The position numbers and the translations under genes are program-made. Shown here one piece after another: positions 7,199-15,803 of a DNA stretch of 64,000 nucleotides; the stretch's first letter is position 1; each line of letters starts with the position of its first letter. Origin of the DNA: Catellatospora sp. TT07R-123 (GTDB lineage Bacteria; Actinomycetota; Actinomycetes; Mycobacteriales; Micromonosporaceae); contig NZ_BNEM01000002.1 in the NCBI RefSeq assembly GCF_018327705.1, positions 62,001 through 126,000 of the forward strand. The letters are read 5' to 3'. The notes below the pieces were generated by a model that was given only the letters and a program-made list of their open reading frames with translations, was not told where the DNA came from and ran no database searches.

Positions 7199-8689
7199 TC
7201 AGTGCACGCCGTGCATCAGCTGGCCGATCCTGCGGGCGCCGAGCCAGAAGCAGATGCCGACGAGGATCGCCAGCAGGCCCAGGCCGCCGTAGTAGACGCC
7301 CGCGGGCAGCTTCTCGGCCAGCGGGGTGACCCAGGTGTTGAGGGCGTTGCCGGCGGAGCTGGCCAGGAACCACAGGCCCATGATCTGGCTGGCGTAGCGC
7401 AGCGGGGCGAGTTTGGTGGTGACCGACAGGCCTACGGGGCTGAGCAGCAGCTCGGCGCAGGTCTGGATGAAGTAGACCAGGACGATCCACCAGGGAGAGA
7501 TCAGACCGCGCCCGGCGGCGGCCCCGGCGGCGCCCATGACCAGGAACGACAGGCCGATGCCCAGCAGCGCCCAGGAGAACTTGACCGGGGTGCCGGGCTG
7601 GCGCCGGTCGAGCCTGGTCCACAGCCAGGCGAACACCGGCGCGAGCAGCAGGATCAGCACCGGGTTGATGGACTGGAACCAGGCGGTGGGGATCTCGAAG
7701 CTGCCGACCTGCCGGTCGACGTCGTTCTCGGTGAACAGGCTGACCAGGCTGCCCGCCTGGTCGTAGATCATCCAGAACAGCGCCGCGCCGATGAAGATCC
7801 ACACATAGGCGCTGACGCGGGAACGCTCCTGCGTGGTCAGCGACTTGTCGCGGAACATCATCAGGAAGTACGCCGCGGGCACGACCAGCGCCATCAGCGT
7901 CAGCGCGGTGATGACGTGCTGGGCCCGGAACGTGCCGGCGGCGACGTCGGCGATGATCAGCACCGCGACGATCGCCACCACGATCGCGGCGACCGTCAGC
8001 AGCTTCCGGCGTTCGTGGGAGAGCAGCGGCTTGTGGGCCTTGAGCCCGACCCCCTCCAGCCGCCGGTGGCCGAAGAGGTACTGGATGACGGCCAGGGTCA
8101 TGCCGACCGCGGCGATGCCGAACGCCACATGCCACTCGTTCTTGGCGGCGAAGTAGCCGGTCAGCAGCGGGGCGAAGAACGCGCCCAGGTTGATGCCGAG
8201 GTAGAACAGGGTGAACCCCGAGTCACGGCGGGACTCGTGCATCTCGGGGTGCTTGTCGTACAGCTCGCCGACCATGGCGGAGATGTTGGGTTTGAGCAGC
8301 CCGGTGCCGAGCACGATGAGCACCAGTCCGAGGTAGAACATGGCCTTCGACCCGGCGGCGAGGCTGTAGTGGCCCAGGGCGATGACGATGGCGCCGTACA
8401 GGACGCTGCGGCGGGTGCCCAGCAGCCGGTCGGCGACCCAGCCGCCGGGCAGGGCCATGAAGTAGACCATCGAGTTGTAGATCGAGTACAGCACCGCCGC
8501 CGCGGCCGCGGTCATGCCGAAGCCCCCGGCGCTGGCCGAACCGGCCAGGAACAGCACGAGGATCGCCCGCATGCCGTAGAAGCTGAACCGCTCCCACATC
8601 TCGGTGAGGAACAGCACCACCAGGCCGCCGGGGTGACCCATCCAGGTCTTGACCGGCCTGGCGGCGGCCGCCGCCGTGGTGCTGGCCAT
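7199..8689 (-). CDS. POT/PTR2 family proton-dependent oligopeptide transporter
   Basis: 496 residues with 12-14 predicted membrane helices. The PTR2 signatures are clear: GHPGGLVVLFLTEMWERFSFYGMRAIL in the first helix (ExxERFxYY-like motif) and FTLFYLGINLGAFFAPLLTGY in the fifth. The family imports di- and tripeptides with protons across the cell membrane. The start is the ATG at 8689, preceded by GGGAGG; an in-frame ATG at 8731 lacks such a site. The downstream TPR gene probably shares its transcript. Confidence 0.9.
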   Translation of the reverse strand: MASTTAAAAARPVKTWMGHPGGLVVLFLTEMWERFSFYGMRAILVLFLAGSASAGGFGMTAAAAAVLYSIYNSMVYFMALPGGWVADRLLGTRRSVLYGAIVIALGHYSLAAGSKAMFYLGLVLIVLGTGLLKPNISAMVGELYDKHPEMHESRRDSGFTLFYLGINLGAFFAPLLTGYFAAKNEWHVAFGIAAVGMTLAVIQYLFGHRRLEGVGLKAHKPLLSHERRKLLTVAAIVVAIVAVLIIADVAAGTFRAQHVITALTLMALVVPAAYFLMMFRDKSLTTQERSRVSAYVWIFIGAALFWMIYDQAGSLVSLFTENDVDRQVGSFEIPTAWFQSINPVLILLLAPVFAWLWTRLDRRQPGTPVKFSWALLGIGLSFLVMGAAGAAAGRGLISPWWIVLVYFIQTCAELLLSPVGLSVTTKLAPLRYASQIMGLWFLASSAGNALNTWVTPLAEKLPAGVYYGGLGLLAILVGICFWLGARRIGQLMHGVH

Positions 8690-8821
8690 CGCGTCCTCCC
8701 GGATGTGATGTTCCCCGCAATACAGGTCCAATCGGACAATATCGCGGTCGGGGGTACGGGTGAGGCAGACTCACGAATCCGGGGCCGCTACAGTTCTACG
8801 ACACGCTGCGTCACCTTCGAG

Positions 8822-8847
8822 GGAATCTTGGACCCGTCCGGCGTGTT
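8822..8847 (+). promoter_or_regulatory. SigR-type promoter of rbpA
   Basis: GGAAT at 8822-8826 and GTT at 8845-8847 are separated by exactly 18 bases, matching the consensus of the thiol-oxidation sigma factor SigR. They lie about 40 bases upstream of the rbpA start. In Streptomyces coelicolor rbpA is a known SigR target, so motif and gene agree. Confidence 0.65.
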
Positions 8848-8885
8848 GCACCACCCGAAGTCTGTTCTCAACGTGAGGAGCTGGT

Positions 8886-9224
8886 ATGGGCGAGCGCATG
8901 CTGCGGGGAAGCCGACTGGGAGCCGTGAGTTACGAGTCGGACCGCAACACCGAACTCGCGCCCCGGCAGATCCGCGAATTCCAGTGCGCCAACGGCCACC
9001 GCTTCGAGGTGCCGTTCGCCGTCGACGCCGAGGTCCCGTCGATGTGGGAGTGCAAGTTCGACGGCAGCGTCGCCCGTCTCATCGACGGCACCGAGCCGGA
9101 GCAGAAGAAGGTCAAGCCTCCGCGCACCCACTGGGACATGCTGCTGGAGCGCCGCTCCATCGAGGAGCTCGAGGAGATCCTCAACGAGCGCCTGGCCGAG
9201 GTCCGCGTCAAGCGCGGCCGCTGA
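8886..9224 (+). CDS. rbpA: RNA polymerase-binding protein RbpA
   Basis: 112 residues, the full length of RbpA. The central region (FQCANGHRFEVPFAVDAEVPSMWECKFDGSVA) is the RbpA core domain with two cysteines; the C-terminal helix HWDMLLERRSIEELEEILNERL is the sigma interaction domain that contacts group I sigma factors. RbpA is actinobacteria-specific, stabilises the open promoter complex and affects rifampicin tolerance. GAGGAGC precedes the ATG. A SigR-type promoter lies upstream and a strong hairpin terminator follows, so it is monocistronic. Confidence 0.97.
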   Translation: MGERMLRGSRLGAVSYESDRNTELAPRQIREFQCANGHRFEVPFAVDAEVPSMWECKFDGSVARLIDGTEPEQKKVKPPRTHWDMLLERRSIEELEEILNERLAEVRVKRGR

Positions 9225-9231
9225 ACCGACA

Positions 9232-9264
9232 CGAAGGCGCCCCGGGTGAACCGGGGCGCCTTCG
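9232..9264 (+). terminator. Hairpin terminator of rbpA
   Basis: A perfect 14-bp stem (9232-9245 with 9251-9264) closes a GTGAA loop 7 bases after the rbpA stop codon. The convergent acetyltransferase gene ends at 9289, so it may serve both strands. A short TTCGCCGTGTTCAG duplication follows at about 9261-9291. Confidence 0.8.
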
Positions 9265-9288
9265 CCGTGTTCAGCGCCTTCGCCGTGT

Positions 9289-9927
9289 TCAGAGCCCGAA
9301 CTCGGGCAGGCACGCCGCCAGCCCGTCCACCTCGACCGGGACCTGGGCGGCCTGCTCCCACCGCTGCCGGGTCAGCCGCAGCCGCTGCGTGAGCGCCACC
9401 TGCCCGTCCAGTACATCGCGGACCAGACCGTCCAGCTCGTAGCCCAGCCGCTGCGACACCCGCAGCGGTGCCGGGTTGTCGGCGAACGACGCGCTGGTCG
9501 CGTCGGCCGCACCCAGGCCCGCGAACGCCAGTTGCAGCACCGCGGCCCGCATCTCGGTGCCCAGCCCCTGGCCGTGGTGGGCCAGGCCCAGCCACGACGC
9601 GCTGCGCACCTCCCGCCGCACGGCGAACTCCCGCCCCGCCAGCTCCTGCTCCCCGATCGGCTGCCCGTCGCGGAACACCGCGAACCCCAGCGCCCAGTCC
9701 TGCCGGTCCCAGGTGCCGATCCGGCGCCACTGCCGCTGGATCACCGCCCGGCCCCGCTCGGCCGGCGCGGCCTCGGTCCACGGGGTCAGGAACGGGCGCC
9801 GGTCCGGCGCGTGCACCCCGGCGGCGGCCGCGTCGGCCAGTGCGGCCAGCTCGTCCCCGACGGGCAGCCGCAGTTCCAGCCTCGGGGTGCGCAGCCGCAG
9901 CCCGTATAGGGGCCAGTAGTCGATCAT
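9289..9927 (-). CDS. GNAT family acetyltransferase (RimJ/RimL type)
   Basis: 212 residues. It opens with the family's LRLRTPRLELRLPVGDEL strand. The acetyl-CoA-binding region reads SASWLGLAHHGQGLGTEMRAAVLQLAF at about residues 113-139, and the late element ATSASFADNPAPLRVSQRLGYEL follows. Such proteins often acetylate N-terminal or antibiotic amines, but the substrate is not predictable. The start is taken at the ATG at 9927; a GTG immediately before it and an ATG at 9966 are alternatives. It converges on rbpA. Confidence 0.8.
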   Translation of the reverse strand: MIDYWPLYGLRLRTPRLELRLPVGDELAALADAAAAGVHAPDRRPFLTPWTEAAPAERGRAVIQRQWRRIGTWDRQDWALGFAVFRDGQPIGEQELAGREFAVRREVRSASWLGLAHHGQGLGTEMRAAVLQLAFAGLGAADATSASFADNPAPLRVSQRLGYELDGLVRDVLDGQVALTQRLRLTRQRWEQAAQVPVEVDGLAACLPEFGL

Positions 9928-9990
9928 CACTGCGGCATTCTCCGCCCCGACCGCCCCGTACCGCACCAGGTTTCCGCCCCGGTCCCTGGG

Positions 9991-10512
9991 TCAGTCGACG
10001 ATCTCGCCTTCGATGACCTCGGACGAGGCCGTGCCGGGCGGCGTCGGGGGCGCGGCGCCCGGGGGCTGGGCGGGCGGGTGGTGCGGGGTCGTGGTCGTCA
10101 CCCGGACCCGGCGCGGCCCGAACACGCTGTTGGCCGCCCCCGCCGGGATCCGCTTCTCGGTGGCCGCCCGCGCCCGCGAGCGCACCAGCCGCCGCACCGG
10201 CGGGATGAGCAGCAGCAGGCCGACCACCGCCGTCAGCAGCCCGGGGATGATCAGCAGCAGTGCCGCGACCAGGCCCACGACCGCGTCCAGGGCCTGCTCG
10301 CCGCGCGGATCGCCGCCCTGCCGGGCCGCGCGCAGCCTTCGCCACGCCGCCATGCCCTCCCGGCGCATCAGCACGATGCCGAGAATCGACAGCACCGCGA
10401 CCAGCAGCAGCGCCCAGCCCGCCCCGATCTGCGACGCCAGCCACAGGAAGATCAGGAACTCGACCGCCCCGACGAGCAGGACAGCCGCCGGAACCCACCG
10501 CAGCCTGCGCAA
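9991..10512 (-). CDS. FxsA family membrane protein
   Basis: 173 residues. The N-terminal 110 residues fit FxsA: a first membrane helix (AAVLLVGAVEFLIFLWLASQIG), a second (WALLLVAVLSILGIVLMRREG), a cytoplasmic loop with ALDAVVG, and a third hydrophobic stretch (AALLLIIPGLLTAVVGLLLLIPPVRRLV). The 60-residue tail is Pro/Thr-rich and ends acidic (SEVIEGEIVD), as in many actinobacterial members. E. coli FxsA interferes with exclusion of phage T7 by the F plasmid when overproduced; the role here is unknown. It is followed by ppm1-lnt on the same strand. Confidence 0.85.
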   Translation of the reverse strand: MRRLRWVPAAVLLVGAVEFLIFLWLASQIGAGWALLLVAVLSILGIVLMRREGMAAWRRLRAARQGGDPRGEQALDAVVGLVAALLLIIPGLLTAVVGLLLLIPPVRRLVRSRARAATEKRIPAGAANSVFGPRRVRVTTTTPHHPPAQPPGAAPPTPPGTASSEVIEGEIVD

Positions 10513-10536
10513 ATCCGTTTCACCTCCGCGCCGGCC

Positions 10537-11322
10537 TCACGGCCAGCGGTCGCTGGGCTTGAACGCGCGACGCAGCGCGTCCCGCCGAGCCTGTGCCCCC
10601 CACACGGTCACCCGCCACAGCGCCTCTTTCACGATAGACCCGCTCATCTTGCTCGCGCCGTGCTCGCGCTCGGCGAAGGTGATGGGGACCTCCACGATCC
10701 GGAAGCCGTGGCGGAACGTGCGCCAGGTCAGCTCGACCTGGAAACTGTAGCCCTGCGACGCCACCGTCTCGACCTCGATCTTGCGTAGGACGTCGGTGCG
10801 GTACGCCCGGTAGCCGCCGGTGGCGTCCTTGACGCCCATGCCCAGCACGGTGCGGGTGTACAGGTTCCCGCCGCGTGACAGCAGCAGCCGGTGCAGCGGC
10901 CAGTTGACGACCTTGCCGCCCCTGGTCCAGCGGGACCCGATGACCGCGTCGGCGCCGCGCAGCGCGTCCAGCAGCAGCGGCAGCTGCTCCGGGGCGTGCG
11001 AGCCGTCGGCGTCCATCTCCACCGCGGCGTCGTAGCCGTGCTCGTCGGCCCATGCGAACCCGGCCAGGTACGCCGCCCCGAGGCCCTGCTTGCCGGGCCG
11101 GTGCATGACCTTGATCCGGTCGTCGGCGGCGGCCATCGCGTCGGCGATCGCACCGGTGCCGTCGGGGCTGTTGTCGTCGGCGATGAGCACGTCGACCTGC
11201 GGGGTCGCGGCCCGGACCCGCCCGACGATCGAGCCGATGTTCTCCTTCTCGTTGTACGTCGGGATGATCACCAGGACCCGGCCCACACCGGGGTAGCCGT
11301 CCTCGCCGCTTGCCTGACCCAC
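10537..11322 (-). CDS. ppm1: Polyprenol monophosphomannose synthase (Ppm1 catalytic domain)
   Basis: 261 residues, GT2 family. It transfers mannose from GDP-mannose to polyprenyl phosphate at the inner membrane face, supplying donors for protein O-mannosylation and lipoglycans. The fold starts with VLVIIPTYNEKENIG, then DDNSPDGT, the metal-binding DXD-type motif EMDADGSH and RGGNLYTRTVLG. It lacks the C-terminal membrane domain of some dolichol-phosphate mannose synthases. GTG at 11322 is chosen because GAGGAGG lies 6 bases upstream; longer readings overlap lnt. The neighbouring lnt gene is fused to ppm1 in Mycobacterium tuberculosis, which supports the assignment. Confidence 0.92.
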   Translation of the reverse strand: MGQASGEDGYPGVGRVLVIIPTYNEKENIGSIVGRVRAATPQVDVLIADDNSPDGTGAIADAMAAADDRIKVMHRPGKQGLGAAYLAGFAWADEHGYDAAVEMDADGSHAPEQLPLLLDALRGADAVIGSRWTRGGKVVNWPLHRLLLSRGGNLYTRTVLGMGVKDATGGYRAYRTDVLRKIEVETVASQGYSFQVELTWRTFRHGFRIVEVPITFAEREHGASKMSGSIVKEALWRVTVWGAQARRDALRRAFKPSDRWP

Positions 11323-11348
11323 CCGGGGCCTCCTCTGGTCGGGGCCGG

Positions 11349-12977
11349 TCACGCTCCGCGCGACCGGCGCCGGCGCAGCACAGCGGCTGCGATCAGCACC
11401 CCAGCCGCGGCCAGCGCCGCGGCGGCCTCCGGCCACGCACCCACCCTGGTCGCGAGCGTGGACCCGGTGCCCAGCCGCAGCTGCCGTACCACCACCGCTT
11501 CGGTATTGAAACCAGTTGCATCATGCACAGAACCGTCAGCAGTTACAAAACCGGACACACCGACAGTCGAGGCCATCAGGCTGTCGCGGCCGTGCTCGAC
11601 GGCCCGCAGCCGCACCATCGCCAGCTGCTGGGTCGCCTCGGCGACGTCGAACGTCGCGTTGTTGGTCTGCACCGCCAGCAGCTGCGCCCCGTGCCGCACG
11701 GTGTCGGCCACGACGTCGTCGTAGGCGACCTCGAAGCAGATCACGTCGCCGACCTTCGCCGGGCCCAGCGTCAGCACCCCGGGCTCGGTCCCGGCGACGA
11801 AGTCCGTACGCAGCAGCTTCGCCTGGTTCGTGATCGCCTGCGCGATCGGTTCGACGATCGGGCGCAGCGGCAGGTACTCGGCGAACGGCACCGGGTGCTG
11901 CTTGAGGTACATCTGCTGCGGCGGCCCGTACGCCGACTGCCGGGGCAGCCACACCATGCCCGCGTTGCGGGACTGGCCCTCGCCCGGACCGGACAGGACC
12001 GCGCCGACCAGGATCGGGGCGTTGATCGCGGTCGCGGCCTGGTCGATCGCGGCGGCGGCGTCGATGTTGCGCAGCGGGTCGATGTCGGAGGCGTTCTCCG
12101 GCCAGATCACCAGGTCGGGACGGGGCAGCTCACCGGCGCCGACGCGGCGGGCCAGGTCGAGGGTGGCACGGGCGTGGTTGTTGAGCACGGCCTGGCGCTG
12201 GGCGTTGAAGTCCAGGCCGAGCCGCGGCACGTTGCCCTGCACGATCGCGACGGTCACCGGCGCACCGGCGGGGGTCGCGGCGGGCACCGCCAGGCCGATC
12301 CCGGCCACGACGAGCGCCCCGGCCGCGTAGGCGCCCACGGCGCCCCAGCGCGGCCCGGCGACGGCGTCACCGTCGGCGGGACGTGCGCGTACGGCCAGCC
12401 ACGCCGCGGCCAGCAGGCCGCCGCACAGCGCGACCGCGAACGTCACCAGGGGGGCGCCGCCGAACCGGGCCAGCATCAGCGCGGGCGCGTCGGCCTGGCT
12501 GAACGCGAGCCTGCCCCACGGGAACCCGCCGAACGGGGCCCGGTCGCGCAGCGCCTCCTGCGCCGTCCACAGCAGCGCCACCGCCAGCGGCCACAGCCCG
12601 GCCCGGCGCGCCGCCAGCGGGGTCACCCACGCGAGCGCGACACCCAGCAGCGCGAGGTACGACGCCTGGAACAGCGCCAGCAGGATCCACGGCGCATACC
12701 CGACGTGCAGGTTCGTCCACGCCAGCAGCGGCGCGAAGAACACCAGTCCCGAAATCAGACCCAGCCCGGCACCGGCGCGCAGCCGCCGCCCGTGCACCGC
12801 CACCGCCAGCAGCGCCACCCCGACCGGGGCGGCCCACCACTGGCCGTACGGCGGGAACGACACCAGCAGCGCCAGCCCCGACAGGACAGCCAGCCCGAAC
12901 GCGGTCCACAGCCGGGGGCCGGAGCCGGGGGTGCGGGCGGGCGGGCCGGGCGGGGTCGCCGGGGCCAGGGTCTGCAC
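11349..12977 (-). CDS. lnt: Apolipoprotein N-acyltransferase
   Basis: About 542 residues. The N-terminal half has six or more membrane helices (LWTAFGLAVLSGLALLVSFPPYGQWW onwards) and an FGGFPWGRL loop. The C-terminal half is a nitrilase-like periplasmic domain with the catalytic triad in WPENASD (Glu), YLKQHPVPFAEY (Lys) and VICFEVAYDD (Cys), and a last C-terminal membrane helix. It adds the third acyl chain to the N-terminal cysteine of lipoproteins. Start is placed at a GTG (12977) 9 bases after AGGTGA; GTGs at 12983 and 12986 are possible. It forms an operon with ppm1 27 bases downstream. Confidence 0.92.
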   Translation of the reverse strand: MQTLAPATPPGPPARTPGSGPRLWTAFGLAVLSGLALLVSFPPYGQWWAAPVGVALLAVAVHGRRLRAGAGLGLISGLVFFAPLLAWTNLHVGYAPWILLALFQASYLALLGVALAWVTPLAARRAGLWPLAVALLWTAQEALRDRAPFGGFPWGRLAFSQADAPALMLARFGGAPLVTFAVALCGGLLAAAWLAVRARPADGDAVAGPRWGAVGAYAAGALVVAGIGLAVPAATPAGAPVTVAIVQGNVPRLGLDFNAQRQAVLNNHARATLDLARRVGAGELPRPDLVIWPENASDIDPLRNIDAAAAIDQAATAINAPILVGAVLSGPGEGQSRNAGMVWLPRQSAYGPPQQMYLKQHPVPFAEYLPLRPIVEPIAQAITNQAKLLRTDFVAGTEPGVLTLGPAKVGDVICFEVAYDDVVADTVRHGAQLLAVQTNNATFDVAEATQQLAMVRLRAVEHGRDSLMASTVGVSGFVTADGSVHDATGFNTEAVVVRQLRLGTGSTLATRVGAWPEAAAALAAAGVLIAAAVLRRRRSRGA

Positions 12978-13067
12978 CGTCACCACTTCACCTATCTGTC
13001 GCAGTCGGGCGCTTCGCGCCGCCCAGGGAAGATCACACCCGGGGTGCTGCACAGGCTACACAAGAAT

Positions 13068-13094
13068 CGGGGCGCGGCCGACGGCCGCGCCCCG
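13068..13094 (-). terminator. Hairpin terminator downstream of the kam operon
   Basis: An 11-bp perfect stem (13068-13078 with 13084-13094) and a 5-base loop are followed on the minus strand by ATTCTTG. It lies in the 348-base gap between the end of the lysine operon (13326) and the start of lnt (12977). The rest of the gap shows no open reading frame or other motif that I can support. Confidence 0.6.
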
Positions 13095-13325
13095 CACTCC
13101 CCAACTCCTACAGGCGGCCGCGGCCGGTGGCCTTCGGGCCGATCCGCGCCAAACCGGCTGCCGGGCGTCGGATCGTTGTCTACTGGCCACCGCCGTGCCG
13201 CCTGCCGCACCATCGAGTCGATCGCTGATGCGGCGGAGGACCTTACGACGGTACGCGTGAGCGCACCGCCGGGTCAATTTGAGCATGCGTGCACGCAGCG
13301 TGACCATTACCCGTCCGGGGACTCG

Positions 13326-14657
13326 TCACCGCAGCTCAGCGGCGAGTAACGCACCCGCGGCGGCCGGATGTTCGGCGGCCAGCAGCCCCGCCGCCGCCAG
13401 GATGTAGGACGAGTCGACGAAGGTGCGGGGGGCACGTGGCAGGGGCCACCCGCCCGCGCTGTCGGTCAACCCGGCCGCCAGGATCCGCTGCGCCACCGGC
13501 GGCGGGTTGTGCCGCAGCACCCCGCCGGACCCGATCGCGAGCGCCACGTCACGCAGGTCACGACCGCCACGACGCGGCCCGCCGGTCACGGCAGCCTCAC
13601 CCCGGGCGTGACGGCGCAGCGCGACGGTCACCGCCAGCTCGGCCAACCGCCAGTCGACAGCCTGCTCCAGGGCACTGTCGGCGACGAAACCAGGATGCTC
13701 GGCCCGCAGGTCGGCGGCCTGCTGCAACGCATGGGTGTCGTCGTGGGGCAGCAGCTTCTCCCCCAGCGCCGCCGCGACGACACCGGGCGCCGACCAGCGC
13801 ATCCCCAGGTCCCCCTCGACGGTACGGGCCGCCCACAGCGTCCCGGCGACCTCGTCGCGGACCCCGGCCAGCCGCTCGGCGTCGGGGATCAGCACCGAGT
13901 ACACGTCGGTGGTCGCCCCGCCCACATCCACGACCAGCAGATCCTGGCCCAGGTTCGAGGCCAGCAGCTCGACGCCGGTCAGGACCGCGTCCGGGGTCGC
14001 CGCCCGCACCAGGGACGCGAACCGGGGACCCCGCGACAGCTTCTTGCCGCCGATGACGTGCTGGAGGAACACCTGCCGGATCGCCGCCCGCGCCGGACCC
14101 GGATCCAGGGTCCCGATGGCGGGCAGCACGTTGGCCACCGCGACCGTCGGCACCCCGGCGTCGGCGAGCAGGGCGTGCAGCCGGTCGCGGCAGTCGGCGT
14201 TGCCGGCCAGCACGACCGGGACCCGCCATCTGGCCTTGGCCAGGCGGGTCGCATTGGCCGTGATGGTGTCGGCGTCGCCGCCGTCGGTGCCGCCCACGAG
14301 GAGCACCACGTCCGGTCGGGCGGCCCGCAGCGCGGTGAGGCCGTCGCGGTCGAGGACCCCGGCGGCGACGTGGACGACCTTCGCCCCGGCCGACAGCCCG
14401 ACCCGGTGCCCCGCCTGCGCGGTGACCAGGCGCTCGTACCCGATGACGGCCAGGCGCAGCCCGCCACCCGCCGACGAGCACACCAGCAGCCCGTCGGGGG
14501 TGTGCCCGGTCGCCGCGACCGCCGCGTCCAGGCCGTGCAGCACGTCCGTGCCGACGGTCGTGCGGTGGCTGCCGGTGGCGACCAGCCGCCCGCCGTCGGT
14601 GTCGACCACGGCCGCCTTCGTGAACGTCGACCCGACGTCGACGCAGCAGATCAGCAC
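13326..14657 (-). CDS. GlmL/MutL-type actin-fold protein, probable reactivase of the B12 aminomutase
   Basis: 443 residues of the glutamate mutase accessory (GlmL/MutL) family. Actin-like phosphate motifs are visible: CVDVGSTFTKAAVVD at the N-terminus and LLVVDVGGATTDVYSV near residue 240. The family hydrolyses ATP and is thought to release damaged cobalamin from B12 mutases. Here it ends the operon carrying lysine 5,6-aminomutase, so it probably reactivates KamDE and would correspond to KamB of anaerobe clusters; that equivalence is inference. The start codon is GTG, 1 base after the kal stop. Confidence 0.75.
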   Translation of the reverse strand: MLICCVDVGSTFTKAAVVDTDGGRLVATGSHRTTVGTDVLHGLDAAVAATGHTPDGLLVCSSAGGGLRLAVIGYERLVTAQAGHRVGLSAGAKVVHVAAGVLDRDGLTALRAARPDVVLLVGGTDGGDADTITANATRLAKARWRVPVVLAGNADCRDRLHALLADAGVPTVAVANVLPAIGTLDPGPARAAIRQVFLQHVIGGKKLSRGPRFASLVRAATPDAVLTGVELLASNLGQDLLVVDVGGATTDVYSVLIPDAERLAGVRDEVAGTLWAARTVEGDLGMRWSAPGVVAAALGEKLLPHDDTHALQQAADLRAEHPGFVADSALEQAVDWRLAELAVTVALRRHARGEAAVTGGPRRGGRDLRDVALAIGSGGVLRHNPPPVAQRILAAGLTDSAGGWPLPRAPRTFVDSSYILAAAGLLAAEHPAAAGALLAAELR

Positions 14658-14658
14658 G

Positions 14659-15042
14659 TCACGCCTTCGGCGGCACGACCACGGTGCCGGTCGCGGTCAC
14701 GGCGACCACCGGCGGGTCCAGCACCTCGGCCGCCGACTCCGACACGTCGGGCCGGCCCCGGCACACGACCCGGGCCTCGAAGTCGATGGTGCGGCTGCGG
14801 GTGCCCATCCTGGTCACCGTCGCCGAGATCTCCAGCACGTCACCGGCCCGCATCGGAGCCTTGAACTGCACGTCGGAGTACGACGCGAACAGGCCCTCGT
14901 CACCGTCGGTGCGGATGCACACCTCGGTCGCGACGTCCCCGAACGCGGCCAGGGCGTACGCGCCATCAACGAGGTTGCCCGCGTAGTGGGCGTGGCTGTA
15001 GGGCACATACCGGCGGTGCGTGACAGTCAGTCCGACGCTCAT
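14659..15042 (-). CDS. kal: 3-aminobutyryl-CoA ammonia lyase
   Basis: 127 residues with a single hotdog fold, the size of Kal from Fusobacterium and Clostridium. Family features are YVPYSHAHYAGNLVDGAYALAAFGD, TDGDEGLFASYSDVQFKAPMRAGDVLEI and RTIDFEARVVC. It removes ammonia from L-3-aminobutyryl-CoA to give crotonyl-CoA, a late step of lysine fermentation. Its ATG overlaps the kamE stop by 4 bases (ATGA), and the reactivase gene starts 1 base after its stop, so it is firmly inside the operon. Confidence 0.85.
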   Translation of the reverse strand: MSVGLTVTHRRYVPYSHAHYAGNLVDGAYALAAFGDVATEVCIRTDGDEGLFASYSDVQFKAPMRAGDVLEISATVTRMGTRSRTIDFEARVVCRGRPDVSESAAEVLDPPVVAVTATGTVVVPPKA

Positions 15043-15803
15043 GCGGCAGCCTTCTCCTTCTTGCGCTCGGCGCGCTGGGTGATCAGGGCGTGCACGAGGT
15101 AGCTGGCGACCTCGCGCGGGGTCGTGCCGCGGCCGAAGATCCGGTCCACGCCCAGCTCGTCGGCCATCAGCTCGTCGAAGCGGGGCCCGCCGACGATCAG
15201 CAGCGGCCGCTTGTCGGCCGGCATCGCCTCCCGGAACGCCGCCGACATCTCGCGGGTGTTGTGCAGGTGCGCGTCGCGCTGCGTCACGACCTGCGACACC
15301 AGGACCGCGTCGGCCTTCTCCGCCTTCGCGGCGGCGACCAGCTCGGGGACCGTGACCTGGGCGCCCATGTTGACGACCTTCAGCTCCCGGTAGTACTCCA
15401 GGCCCTTCTCGCCCGCGATGCCCTTGACGTTGAGGATCGCGTCGATGCCGACGGTGTGGGCGTCGGTGCCGATGGTCGCGCCGACGACCGACAGCTTGCG
15501 CCGCAGCCTCTGCTTCACGACCGTGTTGACCTCCTTCGCGCCCAGCAGCGGGAAGTCCCGCTCGACCACCTGCACCTTGTCGAGCTCGACCAGGTGCCGG
15601 ACCGAGCCGTACACGACGAAGAACGTGAACCCGTCGCCCATCTGCTTGGCGTGCACCAGCATCGCCGGGTCCAGGCCCATCTTCGCCGCCAGCTGGAGCG
15701 CCGCGCCCTCGGCCTTCTTGTCGTGCGGCAGCGGCAGCGTGAAGCTGACCTGGGTCATGCCGTCGCCGGTGGTGTCGCCGTACGGGCGGATGACCGTGCT
15801 CAC
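15039..15803 (-). CDS. kamE: Lysine 5,6-aminomutase beta subunit
   Basis: 254 residues. Residues 1-100 hold the dimerisation domain; the rest is a Rossmann-type cobalamin domain. The B12 base-off/His-on motif is DAHTVG (114-119), with His116 as the expected lower ligand. Lys127 (in ILNVKG) is 11 residues later, the same spacing as the PLP-binding Lys144 and His133 of the Clostridium enzyme. With KamD it moves the terminal amino group of beta-lysine (or D-lysine) from C6 to C5. It starts with GTG overlapping the kamD stop (GTGA), giving 1:1 coupled translation of the subunits. Confidence 0.95.
   Translation of the reverse strand: MSTVIRPYGDTTGDGMTQVSFTLPLPHDKKAEGAALQLAAKMGLDPAMLVHAKQMGDGFTFFVVYGSVRHLVELDKVQVVERDFPLLGAKEVNTVVKQRLRRKLSVVGATIGTDAHTVGIDAILNVKGIAGEKGLEYYRELKVVNMGAQVTVPELVAAAKAEKADAVLVSQVVTQRDAHLHNTREMSAAFREAMPADKRPLLIVGGPRFDELMADELGVDRIFGRGTTPREVASYLVHALITQRAERKKEKAAA

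Noticed and set aside
9261-9291. Short tandem TTCGCCGTGTTCAG duplication after rbpA
   Set aside because: Two copies of about 17 bases with no further extension; most likely a local slippage event without function.
7130-9442. A 770-codon plus-strand open frame across the POT and rbpA genes
   Set aside because: Composition and overlap with two well-supported genes on other frames show it is not coding.
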